Source: an uncultured Lysobacteraceae bacterium
Lineage (GTDB): Bacteria > Pseudomonadota > Gammaproteobacteria > Xanthomonadales > Rhodanobacteraceae
Direction of reading: 5' to 3'
Assembly: GCA_946480705.1 (NCBI GenBank)
Contig: CAMLLF010000271.1
Span: 1-5,995 of the forward strand
Length of the DNA stretch: 5,995 nt
Positions 1 through 5,995 of this stretch are shown here, piece by piece. The notes beneath the pieces are model-generated. The model was not told where the DNA came from. It was given only the letters and a program-made list of their open reading frames with translations, and made no database searches. The translations under genes and the position numbers were made by a program. The stretch's first letter is position 1, and the number at the start of each line of letters is the position of its first letter.

Positions 1-13
1 GGCCGACAACACG

Positions 14-835
14 ATGACTGCCGCCCGTCCCGACCGCCTGCGTCCGCTGCGCTATCTGTGGCGCTCGCCATTGCTCTTTGTGCACATACTCATTGCGCTG
101 CCGCTTGCGCTGCTCGTGATCAATCCACTCGGCGCGCGCATCCGCATCCGCGGACAGCGGCTCGATCACTGGATGACCTCGTGGTGGTCGCGCTGGCTCG
201 TGCGCTGCTTCGGTTTCCGGCTGCGGCGCTACGGCGAACCGCTCCCGGGCGCGGCGCTGTTCGTCGCCAATCATCTGTCCTGGCTCGACATCGAAGTACT
301 GCACAGCCAGGCCTTCATGTGTTTCGTGGCCAAGGCCGAGATCAGCCGCTGGCCGCTGGTCGGCTGGCTCGCGAGCCGCGCGGGCACGATCTATCACCAG
401 CGCGGCAGCGGGCATTCGCTGGCCGCGGTCATGGAGCGCGTCGTCGAACGCCTGCGCGAAGGCCTGCCGGTCGGCGTGTTTCCCGAAGGCGGCACCGGCG
501 CGGGCGACCGCGTGCGCACGTTCCACGCGCGCATTTTCCAGGTCGCGCTCGACGCGGGCGTTCCGGTGCAGCCGGTCGCGCTGCTCTACGGCAACGATCA
601 CCGCCAGGATCCGGCCGTCGCGTTCGGGCCGGGCGAAAGCTTCTTCGCGAACTTCCTGCGCGTGCTCGGCGGACCGGGCATGACTGCGGAAGTGCATTTC
701 TGTACACCGATACCCGTGAACGGCGAAGGCCGCCGGCGCATGGCCGAACACGCGCGCAGCGAAATCTGCGCAGCACTCGGCCTGCCCGATGCGCATGAAC
801 GCGGCGGCGCCGCCGCCGCGAACGCCGAAGACTGA
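14..835 (+). CDS. PlsC-type lysophospholipid acyltransferase (1-acyl-sn-glycerol-3-phosphate acyltransferase-like)
   Basis: Predicted 273-residue acyltransferase of the PlsC/LPLAT family, which moves an acyl chain to a lysophospholipid such as 1-acylglycerol-3-phosphate at the inner membrane. A hydrophobic segment at about residues 17-37 is the likely membrane anchor. Motif I, NHLSWLD, is at residues 86-92 and gives the catalytic HX4D pair His87/Asp92. Motif III reads FPEGGTG at 156-162, where FPEGT is usual, so a glycine replaces the common threonine. The motif IV region is VQPVAL at 185-190. Length is normal for the family. The ATG at 14 is the first start visible, but the frame is open back to the window edge, so a start further upstream is possible. 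The end overlaps or abuts the downstream hydrolase gene, which suggests one transcript. Family assignment is firm; the exact substrate (phosphatidic acid or ornithine-lipid synthesis) cannot be told from sequence. Confidence 0.9.
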   Translation: MTAARPDRLRPLRYLWRSPLLFVHILIALPLALLVINPLGARIRIRGQRLDHWMTSWWSRWLVRCFGFRLRRYGEPLPGAALFVANHLSWLDIEVLHSQAFMCFVAKAEISRWPLVGWLASRAGTIYHQRGSGHSLAAVMERVVERLREGLPVGVFPEGGTGAGDRVRTFHARIFQVALDAGVPVQPVALLYGNDHRQDPAVAFGPGESFFANFLRVLGGPGMTAEVHFCTPIPVNGEGRRRMAEHARSEICAALGLPDAHERGGAAAANAED

Positions 836-1850
836 GACGAATCTGCCAGCCGAGACCGCCGTGCGCGCCGCCGATTTCCGTCCCCACCGCCTGTTGCGCA
901 ATGCGCATCTGCAATCCGTGCTCGCTTCCAGCGGCGTGCGCCGCTGGCTGCTGCGCGGCCGCCGCACCGCGCTCGAAGCGCGCTCGGAAGAGCTGATCCT
1001 CGACTGCGGCGACGGCGTGCGCCTGCAGGGCTATCACACCGCGCAGAACGTGCGTGCACAGGCGCGCGGGCTCGTCGTGCTGCTGCACGGCTGGGAAGGC
1101 AGCGTGCGGTCGACCTATCTGCTGCACACGGCCGCGCGCATGGTCGCCGAAGGTTGGGACGTGTTCCGGCTCAACTTCCGCGATCACGGCGAAACGCACC
1201 ATCTCAATCCGGAAATGTTCCACTCCTGCCGCATCGACGAAGTCGTCGGGGCGCTCAAGGACGTCGCGCGCCGCTTCGCGCCGCGGCCGCTCGCGATCGC
1301 CGGGTTCTCGCTCGGCGGCAATTTCGCGCTGCGCGTCGCGCTGCGCGCGCCGGACGCCGGCCTGCCGCTCAGCTATGCGCTCGCGGTCTGCCCGGCGCTG
1401 CATCCGCCGGCCATCCTCGACGCGATCGAACGCGCACCGTGGTTCTACCACGCCTACTTCATGCACAAATGGCGCGAATCGCTGCGCCGCAAGCAGAAGC
1501 TGTTTCCCGATGCGGCGCGTTTCAGCACGACCGAACTCGGCGCCTCGATGCGCGAACTGACGGCGACGATGGTCGCGCGTCATACCGACTTCGGCACGCT
1601 CGACAACTATCTCGACGGCTATTCGATCGCCGGCGACCGCCTCGCCGACCTCGTCGTGCCGACGACGATCCTGACCGCCTCGGACGACCCGATCATTCCG
1701 GTCGGCGGGTTCCACGACCTCAAGCTGCCGGCGCACACGGAACTGGAAATCGCGCCGGCCGGCGGCCACTGCGGCTTCATCCGCGATTTCAGCCTGCACA
1801 GCTGGACCGAGGATTTCATCGCGCACCGCCTCGGACGGCTCGTGGCCTAA
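789..1850 (+). CDS. YheT-family alpha/beta-fold hydrolase
   Basis: Predicted alpha/beta hydrolase of the YheT/UPF0017 (AB hydrolase-4) family, whose members are esterase-like and mostly of unknown substrate. Family landmarks in order are the N-terminal LLRNAHLQSVLAS at residues 35-47, the oxyanion-side HGWEGS at 100-105, the nucleophile elbow GFSLGG at 172-177 (Ser174), the acid in SDDPIIP (Asp299/Asp300) and GGHCGF at 325-330 (His327), so the catalytic triad is complete. The ATG at 789 gives 353 residues and a 47-nt overlap with the acyltransferase gene. A second ATG lies at 795. A GTG at 861 would give 329 residues, leave a 25-nt gap, and begin just before ADFRPHRLLRN, where family members typically begin. 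No convincing ribosome-binding site separates these options. It is probably co-transcribed with the acyltransferase, consistent with a lipid or ester role, which is inference. Confidence 0.9.
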   Translation: MRMNAAAPPPRTPKTETNLPAETAVRAADFRPHRLLRNAHLQSVLASSGVRRWLLRGRRTALEARSEELILDCGDGVRLQGYHTAQNVRAQARGLVVLLHGWEGSVRSTYLLHTAARMVAEGWDVFRLNFRDHGETHHLNPEMFHSCRIDEVVGALKDVARRFAPRPLAIAGFSLGGNFALRVALRAPDAGLPLSYALAVCPALHPPAILDAIERAPWFYHAYFMHKWRESLRRKQKLFPDAARFSTTELGASMRELTATMVARHTDFGTLDNYLDGYSIAGDRLADLVVPTTILTASDDPIIPVGGFHDLKLPAHTELEIAPAGGHCGFIRDFSLHSWTEDFIAHRLGRLVA

Positions 1851-1865
1851 AGCGGCCGGGTGTTG

Positions 1866-1905
1866 CGGTTCCGGCGCGCGGCGGGCCGCGGCGTTGCCGG
1901 AACCG
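1866..1905 (+). terminator. Nested GC-rich hairpin after the hydrolase gene, possible terminator without a U-tract
   Basis: A perfect 10-bp inverted repeat, CGGTTCCGGC at 1866-1875 and GCCGGAACCG at 1896-1905, encloses a second inverted repeat, CGCGGC at 1877-1882 and GCCGCG at 1885-1890. Together they could fold as one long stem with a small asymmetric internal loop. It begins 15 nt after the hydrolase stop codon. No run of T follows on either strand, so it is not a textbook Rho-independent terminator. It may slow polymerase, protect the 3' end of the upstream message, or have no function. Confidence 0.4.
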
Positions 1906-1946
1906 GGCGGCGGAACCCTGCCGGAGCGCCCCGGCGGTAGCTGCGG

Positions 1947-1952
1947 CATAAT
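1947..1952 (+). promoter_or_regulatory. Possible -10 box (CATAAT) upstream of the TPR/sulfotransferase-like gene
   Basis: CATAAT matches five of six bases of the sigma-70 -10 consensus TATAAT and stands out in very GC-rich DNA. It lies 31 nt before the ATG at 1984, a normal distance for a short leader. No good -35 hexamer is seen about 17 nt upstream. It overlaps the alternative ATG at 1951, so if it is a true -10 box the 1984 start is favoured. Seen by eye only. Confidence 0.35.
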
Positions 1953-1983
1953 GGCCAGCTCGCGTCCGCCGCCGTCCCATTCC

Positions 1984-4074
1984 ATGAATTCCATGCTGCA
2001 AGATTTTGCCCGACTGCATTCCGAAGGCCGTTTCGACGAGGCCGAATCCGGCTATCGCACCGTTCTCGCCGACGAACCCGACAACGTGGACGCGCTGCAT
2101 CTGCTCGGCCTGCTGCGCCGCCAGCGCCAGGATCTCGGCGAAGCGCGCCGGCTGCTCGACCAGGCGCGCAAGCTCGCGCCGGAACGCGGCGACGTCGCAC
2201 TCGAGCTCGCCGGCCTCTATTTTCTCGAACAGGATCTCGTCGGCGCGCGCGCGCTGATCGAGAACACGATCCGTCACAACCCCAACCAGCCCGGTGCGCA
2301 CACGCTGCTCGCGCGCATCGCGATCGTCGACAACGACCTCGCGAAGGCCGAGTCGCTGTTCCGCACGGCGCTGCGCTCCGATGAAAACGACGCGCACGCG
2401 ATCTCCGGCCTCGGCCGCCTGCTGCTCGATCGCGGTGACGCCGACAAGGCGCTGGCCTATCTGAGCCGCGCGGTGGAAATCGCGCCGAAGGACGCCGGCA
2501 TGCAGTTCGCGCTGGCCCGCGCGCTCGTGCTGCGCGGCAATCGCGCGTTCGGCGAACAGGCCGCGCGCAACGCGCTCGCGCTGGCGCCCGAACTCCACGG
2601 CGCGCGCTACCTGCTCGGCCAGGTGCTGCTCGAAGACGGCAAGGTCGACGAGGCGCAGGCCGCGTTCGCGGTGCTCAGCGAGGCGCCGGGCTACCAGGCG
2701 ATCGCCCGCTTCGGCCTCGGCGACGTCGCGCGCCATCAGCGCCGCATCGATCAGGCGATCGAACACTATCGCGCCGGCCTCGCGCTGCAGCCCGATCAGC
2801 CGCGCGCGGTGCAGCTGCTCGGCAACTGCCTCGTCGTCAGCGCGCGCGAAGACGAAGCGCTGCAGCTCTATGCGGATTTCCTGCAGCGCAATCCCGAGAC
2901 GGTCGCGATCGAAGCGGCGCAGGCCGAACTCCTGAGCCAGCTCGGCAACGACGCCGGCGCGCTCGCGATCTGGCAGCGCCTCGCGCAGCGCCGGCCGAAC
3001 GATCCGATTCCGCTCGCGCGGCTCGCGCTGTTGCACGAACGCGGCGGCGACACGGCCGGCGCCGACGTGCTCGCGCAGCGCGTTGCCGCGGCGCTGCCCG
3101 AAGACGCCGACCTGATCCTGCTGCGCGCGCGCGCCGCCCGGCGCGAAGGCCGCGATACCGAAGCGCTCGCGCTGCTCGAATCACTGCGCCGGCTGCAGCT
3201 CGCGCCGCTGCAGGTCATGCAGGCGGCGCATCAGTTCGGCGTACTCGCCGACCAGCGCAACGACGTGCAGCTGGCCGTACCGGCCTGGCTCGAATCGCAG
3301 TCGACGCTGCCGGTCCAGATTCACGAACAGCCCGCGCTGCCCGATTCCTTCGCCGCGGCGCTGACCGCGCCTGCGCCCGCGCCGCTGGCCAATCCGCCGA
3401 TCTTCCTCGTCGGGCTGCCCGGCAGCATGGTCGAGCGCGTCGCCGCACTGCTGCACCAGCAGGCCGGCGTGCAACTGCTGCGCGACCGCGCATTCTCGCC
3501 GGTGCGCCGCGACGTGTTCGCGGAGCCGGATTTCGCCGGCTGGGCAGACGGCATCGATGCGCCGACGGCGCAGGCCGCGCGCGCGCAGTGGCAGGCCGAG
3601 ATCGAACGCCACGGCGTCGATTCGCAGCAGGGCCGCATCGTGGACTGGCTCGTGCGCTGGGATGCGCGCTTCCTGCCGCTGATCCGCCAGGCGTTTCCGG
3701 GCGCGACCGTCGTCATCGTCGAACGCGATCCGCGCGATCTGCTGCTGAACTGGCTCGCCTACGGCTGGATGCCGGGCTTCGCGCTGCACGACCCGGTCTC
3801 CGCCGCCGGCTGGCTCAACCGCGCCAATGCGCATCTTGCTGAATGTAACAACGCAAAAGATATAAACGTGGTCCATGTCGATGCCGACGCCGTGCTGGCC
3901 GACCCGGTCGGTCAGGGCGGCGCGCTCGCCGCGGCGATCGGCGGCACCGAGCTCGCCGCCGGCACGCTGCAGCGCGGCCTCGGCGGTCTGCCGATCGGCC
4001 TTGCGCCGGGCCGCTGGCAGGCCTATACCGAAGTTCTCGCGGCGCCGTTCGCCGAACTCCAACTGCCACGCTGA
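1984..4074 (+). CDS. TPR-repeat protein with degenerate C-terminal sulfotransferase-like domain
   Basis: Predicted 696-residue protein. Residues about 1-406 are a run of roughly twelve TPR-like helical pairs of about 34 residues, for example 138-170 and 238-270, a solenoid expected to bind proteins. After an Ala/Pro-rich linker (about 459-471) comes a domain resembling the sulfotransferases that follow TPRs in many proteobacteria: PIFLVGLPGS at 472-481 aligns with the PAPS 5'-phosphosulfate loop, VVIVERDPRD at 576-585 with the 3'-phosphate motif, and GRWQAY at 676-681 with the C-terminal GRW motif. Key residues are missing: PRSGTT is replaced by PGSMVE, the DK before the 3' motif reads DW, and the serine after RDPRD is Asn589. 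The reading frame is intact, so this looks like a pseudoenzyme or altered domain, not decay. No signal peptide or membrane segment is seen. Other starts are ATG 1951 and TTG 1894; 1984 fits the beginning of the first TPR. It is probably co-transcribed with the TPR-hydroxylase gene 25 bp downstream. Confidence 0.82.
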   Translation: MNSMLQDFARLHSEGRFDEAESGYRTVLADEPDNVDALHLLGLLRRQRQDLGEARRLLDQARKLAPERGDVALELAGLYFLEQDLVGARALIENTIRHNPNQPGAHTLLARIAIVDNDLAKAESLFRTALRSDENDAHAISGLGRLLLDRGDADKALAYLSRAVEIAPKDAGMQFALARALVLRGNRAFGEQAARNALALAPELHGARYLLGQVLLEDGKVDEAQAAFAVLSEAPGYQAIARFGLGDVARHQRRIDQAIEHYRAGLALQPDQPRAVQLLGNCLVVSAREDEALQLYADFLQRNPETVAIEAAQAELLSQLGNDAGALAIWQRLAQRRPNDPIPLARLALLHERGGDTAGADVLAQRVAAALPEDADLILLRARAARREGRDTEALALLESLRRLQLAPLQVMQAAHQFGVLADQRNDVQLAVPAWLESQSTLPVQIHEQPALPDSFAAALTAPAPAPLANPPIFLVGLPGSMVERVAALLHQQAGVQLLRDRAFSPVRRDVFAEPDFAGWADGIDAPTAQAARAQWQAEIERHGVDSQQGRIVDWLVRWDARFLPLIRQAFPGATVVIVERDPRDLLLNWLAYGWMPGFALHDPVSAAGWLNRANAHLAECNNAKDINVVHVDADAVLADPVGQGGALAAAIGGTELAAGTLQRGLGGLPIGLAPGRWQAYTEVLAAPFAELQLPR

Positions 4075-4099
4075 GCGCCCGCCGCCGGAACCCGTCCGC

Positions 4100-5363
4100 A
4101 TGAACGCATCCGCCAGCCCGCCGCCGGCCCTGCAGGCGCAGATCGCCGCGGCGCGCACCGCCGCCGCGCAAGGGCGCATCGCGGAGGCCGAGCAGCAGTT
4201 CCGGCAGCTCGTCGACGTGCTGCCCGATCTCGCGGAAGGGCTGAATTTTCTCGGCATGTGCGCGCTGTCGCGGCAGCAGGTCGACGATGCGATCGTGCTG
4301 TTCGAACGCGCGCGCGGCGTCGCGCCCGACGATGCGGAAACGCTCAAGAACCTCGGTCAGGCGTACCGGCGTGCCGGCAGCCTCGACACGGCCGCGACGA
4401 TGCTGCGCGCGGCCGTCGAGCGCGAACCGGACTATTTCCTCGCGCGCTTTCATCTGGCTGCGACGCTGCAGCAGCTGCAGCGCGACAACGAAGCGCTGCC
4501 CGAATACTTCCGCGCGCTGCGCACTGCGCCAGCCGGTGCTCGCTGCGATGCGTTACGTCGACCAGCGCCGCCATGCCCTGTTCGACGGCGCGCTCGCGCC
4601 GCTGCGTGCGCGCCACGGTGCGGCCGAGCTGCGGCGCGTCGAGCAGGCGCTCGCGATCTACCTCGGCGACGCGCCCGCGCACTACCCGGATCCGGCGCAG
4701 CGGCCGCTGTTCCTGTTCTTTCCGGGCATTGCCTCGCAGGCCTACTACGAACGCGCGCGTTTTCCGTGGCTCGAGGCGCTCGAAGCGAAGACCGACGCGA
4801 TCCGGCTCGAACTCGTGAACCTGCTTGCGGCCGAGCACGGCTTCGAGCCGTTCCTGCGCTTTGATTCGGATGCGCGCGTCGAAGATTACCTGCGCGGCCG
4901 GGAAGGGCAGTCCGCCTGGACCGGATTCTTTTTCTACCGCCACGGCGAGCGCCGCGAGGACAACTGCGCGCGCTGCCCGCAGACGACGGCGGCGCTGGAC
5001 AACCTGCCGATCGTGCGCATCCGCGACCACGCGCCCGAAGTACTGTTCTCGCTGCTGACGCCCGGCGCGCACATCCTGCCGCACCGCGGCGTCACGAATA
5101 CGCGCCTCGTCACGCACCTGCCGCTGATCGTGCCCGACCACTGCGCGCTGCGCGTCGGCGGCATCGACCACGTCTGGCAGGAAGGCCGCTGCGTCGTGTT
5201 CGACGACACCTACGAACACGAAGCCTGGAATCGCAGCGAGCGCACGCGCGTCGTGCTGATCCTCGATACCTGGCACCCCGACCTGACCGCCGCCGAACGC
5301 GACGCGCTGACCGCGCTCGTCGGCGTGATCGGCGATTTCAATCAGAAGGCGGGAATTCGCTGA
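4100..5363 (+). pseudogene. TPR / aspartyl-asparaginyl beta-hydroxylase fusion gene, split by a frameshift
   Basis: From the ATG at 4100 (weak GGAA at 4087-4090) the frame encodes about four TPR-like repeats, residues 13 to about 141. It then loses coding character near 4523 and ends at the TGA at 4862-4864. The frame one base further on continues to the TGA at 5361-5363 with a full Asp/Asn beta-hydroxylase domain (AspH/LpxO-type Fe(II)/2-oxoglutarate dioxygenase). Its signatures are the HRGVTNTRL stretch with metal-ligand His codon 5082-5084, FDDTYEHEAWN with His codon 5217-5219, and the 2-oxoglutarate-binding Arg codon 5247-5249 before the LDTWHPDLT stretch. As in AspH, Gly stands two residues after the first His, where most such enzymes have Asp/Glu. 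With the frame repaired the product would be about 420 residues. All catalytic residues lie after the break, so the domain could still be made from internal starts (GTG 4536, ATG 4548). Possible causes are a real mutation, an assembly error or, less likely, recoding. The natural substrate is unknown. Confidence 0.8.
4517..4530 (+). repeat. 7-nt imperfect tandem repeat at the frameshift point
   Basis: CTGCGCA at 4517-4523 is followed directly by CTGCGCC at 4524-4530. Third-position G/C preference fits the upstream frame up to the codon at 4520-4522 and the downstream frame from the codon at 4524-4526, so the frame change falls on this repeat. One extra 7-nt unit shifts the frame by exactly the observed one base. 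Removing one unit would join the frames as FRALRQPVLAAM. A deletion in the linker between the TPRs and the hydroxylase domain would also fit. Confidence 0.55.
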
Positions 5364-5450
5364 CGGCGAGTGGACAGGAGTGAGAGGCGAGTGACTGGCT
5401 CTTCTTCCTCGGTTCCCACTCCTGGTCACTCTCTTTCTCGCCGCTCACCC
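5364..5450. repeat. Imperfect inverted repeat in the convergent spacer, possible bidirectional terminator
   Basis: The space between the hydroxylase gene and the convergent regulator gene is purine-rich on its left half and pyrimidine-rich on its right half. TGAGAGGCGAG at 5381-5391 pairs with CTCGCCGCTCA at 5437-5447 (10 of 11), and GAGTGAC at 5389-5395 pairs with GTCACTC at 5425-5431. GGCGAGTG is also directly repeated at 5365-5372 and 5386-5393. The right arm reaches the stop codon of the regulator. The position suits a two-way terminator, though U-tracts are poor. It may instead be a member of a dispersed REP-like intergenic repeat family, which one window cannot show. Confidence 0.5.
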
Positions 5451-5995
5451 CAACCCGTAGGCCTTCCGCTTCCGGTACAGCGTCGACGCATCGATGCCTA
5501 GCTGCTTGGCCGCGACGTCGAGCGTCGGCGTCGCGCCGAGCACGGCTTCGATGTGCGCGCGTTCGAGCTGTTCGATCGTGACCGGATCGCCGGCGCGCGG
5601 GGTCGCGCTCGCGAGGCTCGTCGCGGCCACGCCCGAGGTCGCGAACGGCAGATGCTCATACGCGATCTCCTCGCCGGCGCAGAGGATCACCGCGCGCTCG
5701 ATCGCGTTGGCGAGTTCGCGCACGTTGCCTGGCCACGAATACGCGAGCAGCGCATTGCGCGCGGTATCGGTGAAGCGGCGCGCCGGACGGCGGTAGCGCG
5801 CGACGAGCGTCGTCAGCAGACGGTCGGCGATCCCCAGGATGTCTTCCGGGCGCTCGCGCAGCGCCGGCACGGTCAGCGCGATCACATTGAGGCGGTAGTA
5901 CAGGTCCGTGCGGAACGTGCCTTCGGCCACGGAATGGGCGAGATCGCGGTTCGTCGCGGCGATGATGCGGACGTCGACCTTCGCGGCCTTCGTCG
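5445..5995 (-). CDS. Sigma-54-dependent (NtrC-family) transcriptional activator, C-terminal part
   Basis: C-terminal 182 residues of a sigma-54 activator, read from the window edge to the TGA at 5447-5445; the N-terminus (usually a receiver domain) and the Walker A and GAFTGA motifs lie outside the window. The visible start of the fragment, VDVRIIAATNRDL, is the strand-and-sensor I region of the AAA+ core. FRTDLYYRLNV and LRERPEDI follow, the latter in the arginine-finger region, and YSWPGNVREL is the sensor II region. The last part, LDVAAKQLGIDASTLYRKRK, is a Fis-type helix-turn-helix for DNA binding. The AAA+ core remodels sigma-54 RNA polymerase by ATP hydrolysis. The GTG at 5930 is internal to the conserved core and is not the true start. 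The helix resembles that of AlgB-like response regulators, but the receiver domain is needed to name it. It converges on the hydroxylase gene and is probably a separate unit. Confidence 0.93.
   Translation of the reverse strand, partial: TKAAKVDVRIIAATNRDLAHSVAEGTFRTDLYYRLNVIALTVPALRERPEDILGIADRLLTTLVARYRRPARRFTDTARNALLAYSWPGNVRELANAIERAVILCAGEEIAYEHLPFATSGVAATSLASATPRAGDPVTIEQLERAHIEAVLGATPTLDVAAKQLGIDASTLYRKRKAYGLG

Noticed and set aside
156..500. The FPEGGTG variant of acyltransferase motif III as a sign of inactivity
   Set aside because: The catalytic HX4D pair is intact and motif III tolerates variation after FPEG, so an active enzyme is still the best reading.
801..816. Perfect 16-bp palindrome GCGGCGGC/GCCGCCGC as a possible operator or attachment site
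   Set aside because: It lies within coding sequence made of GCG/CCG triplets for Ala/Pro runs, so low complexity explains it.
1894..1983. N-terminal extension of the TPR/sulfotransferase-like protein from TTG 1894 or ATG 1951
   Set aside because: The extension is Pro/Gly/Ser-rich, overlaps the hairpin region and the possible -10 box, and adds nothing to the TPR fold that begins just after 1984.
429..1994. A 521-codon open frame on the minus strand opposite the acyltransferase and hydrolase genes
   Set aside because: It is Arg/Ala/Glu-rich, shows no known motif, and lies opposite two well-recognised genes. Long antisense open frames are expected in GC-rich DNA.
1816..3036. A 406-codon minus-strand open frame opposite the TPR region
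   Set aside because: Repetitive Arg/Glu/Ala composition mirrors the TPR codons on the plus strand; no family features.
3181..5429. Several long minus-strand open frames (3181-4347, 3815-4453, 4344-5429) opposite the sulfotransferase-like and hydroxylase genes
   Set aside because: They are shadows of GC-rich plus-strand coding sequence. None has recognisable motifs or its own promoter context.
5445..5930. The regulator fragment as a complete small protein starting at GTG 5930
   Set aside because: The frame continues to the window edge through VDVRIIAATNRDL, a conserved part of the sigma-54 AAA+ core, so the gene is cut by the window.

Overview
This is a high-GC window (about 70% by eye) with strongly G/C-ending codons, dense coding and almost no Shine-Dalgarno sequences. 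The gene types are a PlsC-type acyltransferase, a YheT-family hydrolase, a TPR/sulfotransferase-like protein, a TPR/aspartyl beta-hydroxylase and a sigma-54-dependent activator ending in an LGIDASTLYRKRK helix. Together they suggest a chromosomal segment of a gammaproteobacterium near the Xanthomonadales/Lysobacterales. That placement is inference from gene content and style, not from a marker gene. No tRNA, rRNA, insertion sequence, CRISPR array or phage gene is visible.

Layout: (1) 14-1850, two overlapping plus-strand genes, a membrane-anchored 1-acylglycerol-3-phosphate acyltransferase-like enzyme and a YheT-type alpha/beta hydrolase, probably one transcription unit for lipid or ester metabolism. 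(2) 1851-1983, an intergenic gap with a strong nested GC-rich hairpin and a possible CATAAT -10 box. (3) 1984-4074, a 696-residue protein with about twelve TPR-like repeats and a C-terminal domain shaped like a sulfotransferase but lacking the PAPS-binding signatures. (4) 4100-5363, a second TPR protein fused to an aspartyl/asparaginyl beta-hydroxylase domain, split in this sequence by a frameshift near 4517-4534. (5) 5364-5444, a short convergent spacer that is an imperfect inverted repeat. (6) 5445-5995, on the minus strand, the C-terminal part of a sigma-54 activator whose 5' end lies outside the window.

The two TPR genes are 25 bp apart and co-oriented, so they are probably co-transcribed. 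Each joins a protein-binding solenoid to a domain of a modifying-enzyme family, which suggests a protein-modification or envelope-related role; the target is unknown. The most notable points are the frameshift in the hydroxylase gene beside a 7-nt near-perfect tandem repeat, the intact but apparently PAPS-blind sulfotransferase-like domain, an AT-rich island inside that domain, and the palindromic convergent spacer. I did not find a clearly new defence or mobile system here.
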